DNA of 64,000 bases from Flabesymbios commensalis. Taxonomy: Eukaryota; Annelida; Polychaeta; Terebellida; Flabelligeridae. The position numbers and the translations under genes are program-made. A model generated the notes under the pieces. It did not search any database, was not told the DNA's origin, and was given only the letters and a program-made list of their open reading frames with translations. Location: NCBI GenBank assembly GCA_964017125.1, contig OZ024903.1, positions 109,699,135 to 109,763,134 on the forward strand, read 5' to 3'. Position 1 is the first letter of the stretch. Each line of letters opens with the position of its first letter. Positions 42,104-53,340 of this stretch are shown in pieces.

Positions 42104-42436
42104 TTAAAGGGACTGGCCCAGGCTAAAATCATTTAAAAATCGGTGATTTTGGCTTCTTAATATGACCATATGATGTAAACATGTCCATAGACTAGAACTG
42201 TAAAAGGTTTTAAATTTTTCTGCTGCGCACTTACCAGTTAGGCTAGATATAGAGACAAAATTGCCGTATTTCTTATTTTTGACATGGTTGTCAATAATTA
42301 GAAATCAGGAATTTTGCAAGTTAAAAAACTTTTGCAGTTCTAGTCTATGGACATGTTTACATCATATGGTCATATTAAGAAGCCAAAATAAAATCACCGA
42401 TTTTTTTATGATTTTGGCCTGGGCCAGTCCCTTTAA
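42104..42436. mobile_element. F5 TTAA foldback, 333 bp, copy-2 specific
   Basis: TTAA at 42,104-42,107 and 42,433-42,436. Termini AGGGACTGGCCCAGGC and GCCTGGGCCAGTCCCT. The arms are long (over 100 bp each), for example TAATATGACCATATGATGTA and its complement. Copy 1 has a single TTAA at 6,200-6,203. Unlike F1-F4 it is a symmetric foldback. The 60-codon frame inside is incidental. Confidence 0.92.
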
Positions 42437-42736
42437 ACAATAATTTTCATCCACTTGTAGTTGTGGGTCCCGATGGCGAGAAAAAAATCAAGTGGCTGAA
42501 AATTGCTCATATTTGTTTAATTTAAAACTTCAAAAATGCAAATGCTGATGACGAAACATACATTTCAATCCCGATAACAACCTCATTTAACCTGCTCATA
42601 AAACAGATTAACCCTTTGTCAATAGTCGATTTTACTCCGTTTTATCAGCCGACGCCTTCTTTCACCACAAGCCGCGAATTGCCGTCGCAATTCTTCACTT
42701 GCAGCGGATGAGGACGTCTTGAGATGGATGACAAAT

Positions 42737-42970
42737 TAACTCTCTCAAGCCTGAATTTACCATAGTCATCTTCATCCACTACAAGCTGCGAATTGCTGTC
42801 GCAATTCGCGACTTGTAGTGGATGGAGATGATTTGATGTGGTTTAGTAATTAAAAAAATTGCCAGTTTCATGGAAATATTCATTCTAAAACCCTAGGTTC
42901 TCGGAAAATTAAGTCTGTTTTCAGGGATGTAAAATGATGCTTTAATGCATCGTGAGGGCTTGAAGGATTA
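42737..42970 (+). mobile_element. F2 TTAA-hairpin element, intact hairpin, copy 2
   Basis: TTAACTCTCTCAAGCCTGAA, hairpin CATCCACTACAAGCTGCGAATTGC-type arm with TGTC apex, end GCATCGTGAGGGCTTGAAGGATTAA. The only F2 whose inner stem reads GCAATTCGCGACTTGTAG. Paralogue of 6,505-6,690. Confidence 0.85.
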
Positions 42971-43265
42971 AAGGAAATGGGCATATTTTTTTAAAATAGT
43001 TTCACGAAAAGTGTCGTTTTAAAACCCTCAGGTGTAGAAAATTAACCTGTTACCCGTTAAGATATATAATTGATTTTTTTAACCACTTGAAGTTGTGTCT
43101 CGCTGCCGCGATCCAGTGGGTAAAAATTACTCATATTTGCTTAATTTGAGACTAAACATTCGTAAATCTTGATGTAATGTTCAAACAATCATTTAATTCC
43201 CAATAATTCCCAATTACTGTGATTTAACCAACTACTCAGATGTATTTAAAAAAAAGCTGTGCCTA

Positions 43266-43410
43266 CACTCTAAACGATATATGTTCTTTGGAAGGAGCCC
43301 TTCAGTACTATTACCATGCAACCCCAGGAGAACCCTTGCCGGGTTCTCCTGGGGTTGCATGGTAATAGTACTGATTGCTTTTTTTTGAAGAACCTTTATT
43401 GTTTAGAGTG
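43266..43410. mobile_element. Tc1/mariner-like MITE, copy-2 specific
   Basis: Termini CACTCTAAACGATA and GTTTAGAGTG are flanked by TA on both sides (43,264 and 43,411). Copy 1 reads CCTACATTACAGG without it, confirming a TA duplication. A long inner hairpin pairs AGTACTATTACCATGCAACC with its complement around CCGGGTTCTCC. Confidence 0.88.
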
Positions 43411-43721
43411 TACATTACAAGCTGCGACGTAATGTTAATGATTTTCATAAACCGACGTGTTTTTATTCACTTGAAGTTGTGGATCGCGGCAGCAAGATAT
43501 AACTTCAAGTGAGTGAAAAAAGATTATAGCTCTGAAATCCTCGTACTTTCCTTTGATATGTGGGGCTTAAAGCGTCATACAACTCACTAAGAAGTGACAC
43601 GCGACTCTTTATTGTCCATATTTGGTTTGATAACAGTTGCCTGGCAACTAATAAGACGCTGACAAGCGTCACATCAGTTGCTAGGTAACAGGCCTCCAGA
43701 ACATCTGGATAGAAAACGCTT

Positions 43722-44425
43722 AAACGTGATACCAGACGTAATACGCATGTTATTAACCCTTTCAGTGCGGGGGACGCTCCAAACGTGATACCAGACGTAA
43801 TACGCATGTTATTAACCCTTTCAGTGCGGAGGACGCTCCAAACGTGATACCAGACGTAATACGCATGTTATTAACCCTTTCAGTGCGGGGGACGCTCCAA
43901 ACGTGATACCAGACGTAATACGCATGTTATTAACCCTTTCAGTGCGGTGGACGCTCCAAACGTGATACCAGACGTAATACGCATGTTATTAACCCTTTCA
44001 GTGCGGTGGACGCTCCAAACGTGATACCAGACGTAATACGCATGTTATTAACCCTTTCAGTGTGGGGACGCTCCAAACGTGATGCCAGACGTAATACGCA
44101 TGTTATTAACCCTTTCAGTGCGGGGACGCTCCAAACGTGATACCAGACGTAATACGCATGTTATTAACCCTTTCAGTGCGGGGGACGCTCCAAACGTGAT
44201 GCCAGACGTAATACGCATGTTATTAACCCTTTCAGTGCGGGGGACGCTCCAAACGTGATACCAGACGTCATACGCATGTTATTAACCCTTTCAGTGCGGG
44301 GGACGCTCCAAACGTGATGCCAGACGTAATACGCATGTTATTAACCCTTTCAGTGCGGGGACGCTCCAAACGTGATACCAGACGTAATACGCATGTTATT
44401 AACCCTTTCAGTGCGGGGGACTTTT
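43722..44425. repeat. 59-bp tandem array, 12 units
   Basis: Units of AAACGTGATACCAGACGTAA through GGGGGACGCTCC start at 43,722, 43,781, 43,840, 43,899, 43,958 and so on with period 58-59. Units differ only at one or two sites (GATGCC/GATACC, GCGGAGG/GCGGTGG). One unit exists in copy 1, so the array arose after the duplication. Confidence 0.96.
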
Positions 44426-44439
44426 TACCTACTCATACT

Positions 44440-44700
44440 ATAAGTCGTGTTTTACTCTTACAGTGCGGGGATCGACTTTAGACGTCAGAATCTGACGTCT
44501 GTAGACGTTAAATTCTGAAGTCTAAAGTCGATCCTCACACTGTAAGAATCAACATATTTCTAATGATCGTAGACCCATAACATAGGTATTCAAATGAAGT
44601 GGAAAGAGCTGACTAAGACATTTATGATTCCAAATTGAACCAAAACTACTTGGCCTCCATGGTTTAAACCAATATAATTCAGCACTTTGATGCCTAACCC
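44440..44700 (-). mobile_element. F1 TTAA-hairpin element, copy 2
   Basis: Left arm CTTTAGACGTCAGAATCTG, right arm TAAATTCTGAAGTCTAAAG. The arms no longer match at three sites, whereas the copy 1 paralogue (7,372) matches fully. Confidence 0.72.
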
Positions 44701-44705
44701 TGGTG

Positions 44706-44920
44706 CTGCTTAACTGTTAAAGCGGGGACCGACTTTAGTCGTCAGAATCTGACGTCTCTAGACGTCAGATTTGGATGACTAAAGTCGATCCCCGTGCTGT
44801 AAGAATCTACATATTTCTAATGGCCGGAAACCAATAAAACCAAATGAAGCTAACTAAGACATTTATGATGATTTCAAATTGCGATGTTTTTTACAAATTA
44901 ATTCAGCACTTTAAGAGTTA
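44706..44920 (-). mobile_element. F1 TTAA-hairpin element with TCTA apex, copy 2
   Basis: TTAACTGTTAAAGCGGGGACC, arms CTTTAGTCGTCAGAATCTG and CAGATTTGGATGACTAAAG. The body is kept to CAGCACTTTAAGAGTTAA. Confidence 0.72.
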
Positions 44921-45411
44921 AAAAACTTATTATTTATGAAAGACAAACATCTGCAAATTGAGTTATTTGACAAGCTGAGCATCTATCACAAACAGTTTAC
45001 AATATTCACAAGCGCGCTACCTCTCGGCCACGGAGGCTCCCTTAATATTGAATCAAACTGATAGAAAATACCAATAAGTAATCATTAAACCATCTACAGA
45101 ACTGTAACTGAATCCACCTGGGAAATGATACGTGTGGCCATCTCGGCACTGAACTGTAATTTGATATCAGGTGTTAATTGGTGAGTTAAAAAAAACACCG
45201 TCATGACATTTGATACCGACGTGACAGATAAATGATAAAAATAGATAGGTCTACGTGTCAAATAAATGATACCGTGACAGGTGAATGATAAAAAAATAAA
45301 TACGTGACTGATTAAAATAATAATAAGTGACAGTTAAATGTCAGCTACATCCATGAACAACAACATTTCAACTTGATTTAAATAGCGGTAAATTTAAAAG
45401 AACCAGTCTAT

Positions 45412-46350
45412 AAATGAGGTAGTTTACCCAGAGGGCGGGATGAGTCTATAATATGACCTAATTCAACCAAAGGGCGGGAACTAGTCTATAATATAACATA
45501 GTTTACCCAGAGGGCGGGAACTAGTCTATGATATGACATAATTCATCCAGAGGGCGGGAACCAGTCTATAATATAACATAGTTTAACCAGAGGACGGGAA
45601 TCAGTCTATGATATGACGTAGTTTACCCAGAGGGCGGTAACCAATCTATGATATGACATAGTTACCCAGATGTCGGGAATCAATCGATGATTGTATAGTT
45701 ACCCAGAGGGCGGGAATTAGTCTATGATATGACATAGTTACCCAGAGGGCGGTAACCAGTCTATGATATGACATAGTTACCCAGAGGGCGGGAATGAGTC
45801 TATGATATGACATAGTTACCCAGAGGGTCGGAACCAGTCTATGATATGACATAGTTACCCAGAGGGCGGTAACCAGTCTATGATATGACATAGTTACCCA
45901 GAGGGCGGGAATTAGTCTATGATATGACATAGTTACCCAGAGGGTCGGAACCAGTCTATGATATGACATAGTTACCCAGAGAGCGGGAACCAGTCTATGA
46001 TATGACATAGTTACCCAGATGTCGGGAATCAATCGATGATTGTATAGTTACCCAGAGGGCGGGAATTAGTCTATGATATGACATAGTTACCCAGAGGGCG
46101 GTAACAAGTCTATGATATGACATAGTTACCCAGAGGGCGGGAATTAGTCTATGATATGACATAGTTACCCAGAGGGTCGGAACCAGTCTATGATATGACA
46201 TAGTTACCCAGAGGGCGGGAACCAGTCTATGATATGACATAGTTACCCAGAGGGCGGGAACCAGTCTATGATATGACATAATTCACCCAGATTGTGGGAA
46301 CCATTCTATGAAATGACATAGTTTATCCAGAGAGCGGGAATCAGTCTTTT
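45412..46350. repeat. 39-bp minisatellite, copy 2 array with higher-order period
   Basis: Same unit as 8,220-8,775. The variant TGTCGGGAATCAATCGATGA occurs at about 45,671 and 46,020, a 349-bp higher-order period of about nine units. Confidence 0.94.
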
Positions 46351-47201
46351 ATCAAGCTGTCTACACTAGGTGTCGCTGTAACACAACTAATGCCAGAAAA
46401 CAAATTGACAATTTCCTCTGACCCGCACAGAAACCAGCCTCCCACGGCGTTAACACTCGTCCTGATAGCCGCACAGACTCAATACAAATTGGAACAAATT
46501 TCCTGGGTGTCTTTCAAACGTCCAGAAAACAATCAGAGCCATTGTATTGATCCTGGTCACATGTCTAATGACATTCTGCAAATGAGAAAGTGAAATTCGG
46601 AAACCATCTCGTTCTCCCCGACCCGTCTGTTAAAAGTAAAGGAAGAATCTAAATGGTTGGTTGGAAAACAGATTGATGTCTTTTAAACAATTAGTATTTT
46701 AGTGCATGATGTGTATTTATCTTCATAAATGCGATAATAAGAACAGTATTATGCGCATTTTTATCTACGACAGCGATCCACAACATCAAGACTTTAGTGT
46801 GAGTGCAATAAATCCCTTAGATTTATCAAATTCGAGTTCAAGCATTTGCAACTGTTATTGATTGAAAGACACAGTTCTCATTTAAAATCTGGTTGTGTTA
46901 GGAAAACAGTGGTAATTAAAATAACACCTGAAGCTGAATTAAAATCAGACAATTAATAGCAAAATTGATATCGTCGTCACCCATGCTGATATCGAAATGT
47001 GTAAAAAAGAAAAAAATCCATGGAATACTGTGCAAGTAATGACCCTTCCAATCTCGCTTGATAGTACATGACATGGAAGAAAACAATAGGAACCACAATA
47101 AGGTTGTGAGTTCATTCATTTTTACATCTTACAATTGGGGATTTGATACAATTGGGATCTGAATAACTATATCTTTAAATAAATAATGCATATCTAGATG
47201 G

Positions 47202-47444
47202 TTACAACGCTGAATTATTTTTGTAAAAAAACATGGAGACCAAAGGGTTTTTGTCAATTTGAAATCATCATAAATGTCTTAGCTAGCTATTTATGAATCA
47301 TTTTAATACCTATGTTATGGATCTACGAAAATAGAAATATGTTTACTCTTTACAGTGCAGGAATAGACTAAAGACGTCAGAATCTGACGTCTACAGACGT
47401 CAGATTCTGAAGACTAAAGTCGATCCCCGCGCTGCAAGGGTTAA
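47202..47444 (+). mobile_element. F1 TTAA-hairpin element, copy-2 specific
   Basis: TTACAACGCTGAATTATTTT opens it and CGCGCTGCAAGGGTTAA closes it. The apex is TACA, the inverse of the usual TGTA. Units A and B have GGCAGGGTTAACAGG-like empty sequence (9,662; 15,450). Total length about 243-249 bp allowing for lost bases at the left end. Confidence 0.88.
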
Positions 47445-47511
47445 CAGGGCTAGAGAATTACATTGCGTGTTCTCCAGCTAATATATACATAATTAACAGA
47501 CAGCTGGTGAT

Positions 47512-47750
47512 TAGCTCTTACGGTGCGGGGATCGACTTTAGTCGTCAGAATATGACGTCTGTAGACGTCAGATTCTGACGTATAAGGTCGGTCCCCGCAC
47601 TGTAAGAGCAAAAATATTTATAATGGCCGTAGACCCGTAACACAGGTATTCAAATGAAGCGGAAAGAGCTAACTAAGACATTTATGATGATTTCTAATTG
47701 AAAAAACCCTTTGGTCTCCATGGTTTATACAGAAGTATTTCAGCGTTAAA
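47512..47750 (-). mobile_element. F1 TTAA-hairpin element, copy 2
   Basis: Paralogue of 9,739 and 15,532; GGTGCGGGGATCGACTTTAG, TGTA apex, end TATTTCAGCGTTAAA. Confidence 0.75.
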
Positions 47751-47873
47751 TCATTGGCGTGCGTGTTCTACAGCTTATATATTACGCCTAATTTACAGAC
47801 AGCTGGAGATTTATGACAAACAGGTGTGAAGTCAATCAATCAGAGATAAACATCAAACACCTGACTCAGAGAC

Positions 47874-48118
47874 TTAGTCATTTCACCGCCAAATTAGTCA
47901 AGGTGAATTTTCACCCACAAGAAGCTGTGTCTCGCTGACGCGATCCACAACTTCAAGTGAGTGAAAATTATTCAGATTTGACAAAATGGAGGTCAACGAT
48001 TCTTAAATTTTGCGGATTGATGTCACGTTTGAACTTTAACATGTTCGAAAGCTGATATGTATGTGCTAATAAAAATGTAAAACCTGAATATACTGGGGGC
48101 CGGCGGTTACAGGGTTAA
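47874..48118 (+). mobile_element. F3 TTAA-hairpin element, 245 bp, copy 2
   Basis: TTAGTCATTTCACCGCC to GGCGGTTACAGGGTTAA, closely matching the unit A copy. Confidence 0.82.
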
Positions 48119-48148
48119 CATGTAAAGTGCTGATCACATCCATACCTA

Positions 48149-48239
48149 TACCCACTTGGCACACGACGTTATTGCGACGTTGAATCAACGTCATTGACGT
48201 TGATTCAACGTCGCAATAACGTCGTGTGCCCAGTGGGTA
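48149..48239. mobile_element. TACCCACTTGG palindrome, copy 2
   Basis: Arms pair perfectly from CACACGACGTTATTGCGACG inward; centre AACGTCATTGACGTT. Confidence 0.82.
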
Positions 48240-48404
48240 GTCGTTCTTACCATTTGTATTTCCCTTCAAACAATGAAATTAGAAAGACAAAATGAGCATT
48301 AAATCTGGTAGATTGGCGAATGTTATGGATCAGATTGTACATAATAATGTAAGAAATTTTCACCCGCTTGGAGTTGTGGGTCGCGTGAAAATTTACATTC
48401 TATA

Positions 48405-49120
48405 GGATAAATACACTAAACTATAGGTCTACCGTTAACGCTAATTAACCATTCGAAGGGGTTGTGAGTCGAGGCGGGTTGTGGGTCGAGGGTTTATGGG
48501 TTGTGGGTCGAGGGGGCTGTGGGTCAAGGGTGTCGAAGGGTTATGCAGATAAGGGCTTGCTTGGAACTATTTAGAGCCACAAAAGAGCTACATCAGACAG
48601 ACAGACAGACAGATATTTTATTGACAGAAATAAAAGTCATTACAGACTTATTTGTCATAGTAATAAGAGAGATATATGTACATGTATATACAAGAATGTT
48701 AGTTTGTTAAAATCATATAAGACAATATACATGGTATGATAAACAACTAAAATCATGTGGTGGCATTGCCATAATAAAAACTGGGTATTTCGGTAATATA
48801 AATGACTACTTCTTAAAATAAAACATCTTGCACTAGACATTGATGAAAAAGTAGAAAGTAGGGTAAAGCGCACCATGTGCACATTACCCCAGAAAGACAT
48901 GTGCACTTTACCTCTCAAATGGGGTAAAACGTAACTTTTCATGTAATTATTATAATTATGATTTTTTATATTTGTATTTATAGTATCAACATTTCTCATA
49001 CAAAGGAACATTAAGAGGTCAAAGTACAATGCCTGGAAAATATTGGGTGTAAGATGGTGTAATCTATTTCTGCTTGGTTCACAGTTATTCTTAGGAGGTG
49101 CACTTTACCCCACTCTACCC
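48405..49120 (-). mobile_element. Copy-2-specific 716-bp insertion of unclear class
   Basis: Units A (10,967) and B (16,420) read through TTCTATAACTTAG; here the sequence opens after TTCTATA. It contains GGTTGTGGGTCGAGGG tandem words (48,460-48,530), an (AGAC)n run and, on the minus strand, GACAAATAAGTC and GTCAATAAAATATCTGTC, the same 3' end as the tail at 18,803. A GGGTAAAGTGCAC word recurs in inverted and direct forms (48,870-48,920, 49,095). It is probably a composite of retroposon and another repeat. The 124-codon minus-strand frame has no recognised domain. Confidence 0.65.
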
Positions 49121-49429
49121 TAACTTAGGGCTGTCAGGTTTAACAGGTAAAGCCACATTCTCACTGTACAACATTCTCACGCCCAGTGAAGTGATTTACG
49201 CTGTGTAATACATCATGTACAGCGGTATCAGCTCATATTAACCTATCCAGAACGTGTTAACCAGGGCTGCAACTTGACATAGGGGGAGGGGGGGGGGGGG
49301 TTTGACTTTTCGTGACCAAATTTTCATCAAATGACGAAATAACAACACACGTTGATTTTTTAAATGATCTGAGCCATGTAGGCATGTGTACTATTAAACA
49401 TTGCTAAATAAATAACAACAGGGTAGAAA

Positions 49430-49545
49430 ACCCTGTAAACACAAGACATTTGTATAACATTTGTACAACGTCGGCCCAACGTCAAAGACGTTGGGCCGAC
49501 GTTGTACAAATGTTATAGACCCTACAAAAAGTTTGTGTTTGCAGG
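49430..49545. mobile_element. Foldback, CCCTGTAAACACAAG ends, copy 2
   Basis: Paralogue of 11,198-11,313. The inner arms TTTGTACAACGTCGGCCCAA and TTGGGCCGACGTTGTACAAA are a perfect match here. Confidence 0.8.
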
Positions 49546-50523
49546 GAATGACAAAGAAATCGCTGGAATTGGCAAACATGCGACCACACAGTCTGATATA
49601 TGGCAGACCTGCGACCAGACAGAATGAGAGAGATTGGAAGCGGCCCACGTGAAGGTCATAGCGGTCAGCTGAAGGTCAGGCGTCAAGCCAGATTTGTCTG
49701 CGGGACTACAACGAGGCTACAGCTACTACTCTTATTGACAGGATCATGAGAAGCGCTAAATGTAATATGTCTGCGCGGGGAGATGGCTGGGACTATTTGA
49801 TTTTACGGGCGCATCCAATGATTATAAACCCGCGTCTGATTAACTTGTATCGCACGTTTTTCGCCGATTTCTCAGCCAATTCTCAACCGATTTTTATGAA
49901 ATTTTAAGTATTTTCGAGTCATGCGGCGACTACCTTGAAATTTTCATCGGAAAATATTGTATAGCTAAAACCTCAGACCTTCTGGCATGTAATGCAATTC
50001 AGGGTTAACAACAAACTTCAATTTAACCAGTTTGATGGGTTTATAGAGGGACGTCGTAATTACAAATTTACCACATGTCAAATGGTCCAACTTTGGAACT
50101 GTATAATATTTTTTGATGACTCTATCACGGTGGTCGCCGCATGACTCGAAAACAGTCCTTGCAAAATTTCATCAAAATCGGTTGAGAATTGACTGAGAAA
50201 TCGGCGAAAAACATGCGATACAAGTTAATCTGACGGCGGGTGTAAAGGTGTGAGGCCTCGCCTTAGCCAGCTCAAATCAGACTATGGCGCACGGTTGTGC
50301 TAACGCTGGCCCAGCGTCTCAGATGCTGGGCCAGCGTTAGCCCACCATTGAGCCAGAGTCTCAAGTTGACTGGGTATTTTATTGATGCGACTCTTTGAAT
50401 CCCAGCGTCGCGTTTATGTACTACATGGCATATTTTAACTCTTTCAGCGCGGGGTCCGACTCAAGACGTCAGATTCTGACGTCTAAAGTCGATCCCTGCA
50501 GAAAAAAAGTAAAACATTTATAA

Positions 50524-50756
50524 GGGGGCCACCATTAGATTCCCAGGGGGGGGGGGGGGAGCAGGAGTATTTGTCGCGGCAAATTATTTATTTCAACCGG
50601 GCTCGGCGGCGCGCTGAAAATTTCACATTTTGTAACATGTTTATATGGAACAGTTCTTGAAGTAAATTATTCATTTCACATTTCACACCGAAATTATTTA
50701 TTTCAAAAATGCTCCTGCCCCCCCCCCCCTCCCCTGGGAATCTAATGGTGCCCCCC
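50524..50756. mobile_element. PIF/Harbinger-like MITE, copy-2 specific
   Basis: Termini GGGGGCCACCATTAGATTCC and GGAATCTAATGGTGCCCCCC are inverse complements. TAA flanks both sides (50,521-50,523 and 50,757-50,759). Unit A reads TTTATAATAGTTG uninterrupted near 12,308. A three-base TAA duplication and G-rich ends fit PIF/Harbinger. G- and C-runs lie just inside the ends. Confidence 0.82.
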
Positions 50757-51143
50757 TAATAGCTGTAGACCCATAACATAGCAAGTCAAATGAAAGAGCT
50801 TACTAAGACATTTATAATAATTTCAAATTGAAAAAATATTTTACAAAAATATTTCAGCGCTTTAAGGGCTAAGTACTGACTAGACAGCACTTCACGTCAT
50901 AATCAGCGGTCTACATATTGACATGGTGTGACGGCCGCCGGCTATGTTTCTCACCTATCCTGGACAGCCCTCAAAACAAGGTTATTCCGCAAGCTATACT
51001 TGAGGAATAACCTTGTGTTGCGGGCCAGTCACCCCACCCTCTCAGCAAGGAGGTTATACCATATAACCTCCTTGCTCTCACTTATTTCACTCCTGTAATA
51101 GGGTGCCCTGGTCATCTGTGTATAGTTCATGGGCAAATAGCTA

Positions 51144-51252
51144 CCCAGCAAACACGACATGTCGTAACAATGATGTTTTAATGTTGGCCCAACGTCTGCG
51201 ACGCTGGCCCAGCATTAAAACATCATTCTTACAACGTGTCGTGTTAGCTGGC
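51144..51252. mobile_element. CAGCAAACACGA foldback, copy 2
   Basis: ACCCAGCAAACACGACATGT to GTGTCGTGTTAGCTGG. Paralogue of 12,530 and 18,357. Confidence 0.75.
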
Positions 51253-51590
51253 AGCCGTATTATCAACTATCACTCGGGTGGCCGCTGGCTACCGTACATA
51301 TCCCTATCTATAGCAATGTTACTCAGAGGAAAAAAATCGCAATTACAAAAGTATATCTTAAAACATCCGTAGAAATAAAAAAGTCCGTCCGTATATTAAA
51401 AAAAATGAAAATTCAGTAGAAAGCGTAGAGCGGACAAGTCTGACACAGCACTAGTTTCACATTTGAAAATTTCAATTAAATCTAAAATTGAGAGGAGAGA
51501 AACAAGGATATTTATCAGAAAAATCCAACTCCAAGTAGGATTACTGGGGGTCGAACCCGGGATACCGGCATGACAGTCAGGTGGTCTACC

Positions 51591-51730
51591 GATATGTAAT
51601 TCACAGAACTAACCATGCTAACCCTGCTGTACATATTGTATATTTATATATATATATTACTATGACAAATACGTCAGCAATGACTTGAAATCGTGTCAAT
51701 AAAACATCTATCTATCTATTTATCTATCTA
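51591..51730 (+). mobile_element. LINE-type 3' tail with (ATCT)n, copy 2
   Basis: Same insertion as 18,803-18,942, flanked by TCTACC and sitting in the same SINE. Shared by B and copy 2 but not A. Confidence 0.78.
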
Positions 51731-52326
51731 TCTACCAACGTGCCACGTCTCATTCTCTTATTTGTTTGGACACCCCTTCTCATTTTCTCTGGCTGTGCCC
51801 TTCTGTTTATCCTACAGGTAATCACTAGCTTCTCGCCGCCAGCTAACTAAATGTTTGCTTGGACCCCCTTCTCATTCCATTCTGGCTGTTCCCTACTGTT
51901 TATCCTACAGACCATCACTAGCTTTTCGACGCCAGCTAACTAAATGTTTGCTTGGCAGGATGTACATAATAGCGGGGCAGCAGGACATGTCATTTACACT
52001 GCCAGACGCCGCCCATCTGTAATCACCGTGTTCAGGGGTCATAAAGCTGTAATATAAGTGCTGTAAAGTAAGCAGTTACCGCCGTTTGTAGTATAAGTAC
52101 TGGTTTTGAAGGACATGATATTTCAATGCAACCTGAAGACGTCGAACCAATGCTGGTTTGAGGCTGGTCCCTGGGTTTGAAATGTGTTCAGACAAATAGC
52201 AGTAACATAGGTATTCAAATGAAGCAGAAAGAGCTAACTAAGACATTTATGAAGATTTTAAATTAAAAAACCCTTTGGTCTTCATGGTTTATAAAAATAG
52301 ATAATCAGCGCTTTAAGGGTTACAGG

Positions 52327-52483
52327 TTAACCCTTTCAGGCCTGAATTCACCATAGTCATCTTCATTCACTACAAGCCGCGAATTGCTGTCGCAATTCTC
52401 GACTTGTAGTGAATGAAGATGATTTGATGTGGTTTAAAAATTAAAGAAAATTTAATGCATCGTGAGGGCTTAAAGGGTTAACT
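52327..52483 (+). mobile_element. F2 element with internal deletion, copy 2
   Basis: The left terminus and the full hairpin are kept. The sequence then jumps from ATTAAAGAAAAT to TTTAATGCATCGTGAGG and ends AAAGGGTTAA, a loss of about 95 bp relative to A and B. Confidence 0.85.
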
Positions 52484-52853
52484 GGTTCAATGTCTCATGT
52501 TCGCTGGGATGTGTATTCACGACCACGACGTTCAGACAAATAGACAAATTCTGACTGTAAAGTCAGCAGTTACTGTTGTTTGTCTTTGCGTGTCAATCAT
52601 CTCACCATCCTCAGGAGGTTCTCTTGGCCCAGTTTAGCCTATAATTATGTGCACAAAGATGGCCTAAAGCCCGATTCATTTCATTTTATTTTGTCTTTGC
52701 TGTTCTTTACAGTGTGAGGCACACATCCATCTGTATCCCCTGTGCTCAGCTGGCACTCTGTGGGTAATACATCATAAGGGGGGGGGGGGGGGGGTCAAGA
52801 TGATGAGCAGAGATTGTAGCAGTCCCCATAACCTTCATCTTCCTAAGATAGCT

Positions 52854-53221
52854 GGTCGGGGGCTAGCGCTGATCGGTAAGCGGAGCGAGTCGCCTGGACC
52901 ACGGCTAGGCGGGGGCCCTAGGGTGGTGGTTAGCACCGCTGCCGTTCACGCCAGAACACGGTGTTCGGGTCCCGGTCTTGGCGGTTTAAAAGAAACAAAA
53001 ATGTTTCTTCCCCATCCACGTGTGAAAGTCAGTAGTGTGGGGAGCCTCCGTGACCGAGAGGTAGCGTGCTCGGCCTCAGACCGCCAGGGCTCAAATTTCG
53101 AATCCTGTGTCTGGAGGACAGTGTCATCTCAATCATTTCACCATCCTCAGGAGGTTCTCCTGGCCCAGTTTAGCCTATATGTGCACAAAGGTGGCCTAAA
53201 GCCCGATTCCTTTCCTGTCAT
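52854..53221 (+). mobile_element. Dual-module SINE with extended 5' end, copy 2
   Basis: Target duplication TTCCTAAGATAGCT at 52,840-52,853 and 53,222-53,235. Same insertion as in unit B (20,147-20,507). Confidence 0.9.
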
Positions 53222-53340
53222 TTCCTAAGATAGCTCAGATCGTTTACGCTGGCCACTAAACAGATAGTTCTAGTTTGATGCAACAACTCGGGTTAGCATC
53301 AGAGATGGACAGCAAAACAAAAGCTGTGTTTCTGGGCCCG

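Larger units (their letters stand above)
46420..53320. repeat. Single A/B-equivalent unit in copy 2 (mosaic)
   Basis: It corresponds once to units A and B. A-like stretches include 47,870-48,100 (no B-specific indels), 52,130 (GACGTCGAACCAATGCTGG) and 52,520 (CACGACCACGACGTTCAG). B-like features include 49,128 (GGGCTGTCAGG), 51,103-51,330, the LINE tail at 51,591-51,730 and the SINE at 52,854-53,221. Confidence 0.8.

Noticed and set aside
48655-49029. 124-codon minus-strand frame
   Set aside because: Low-complexity N-terminal region, no domain, and part of it is the inverted GGGTAAAGTGCAC repeat.
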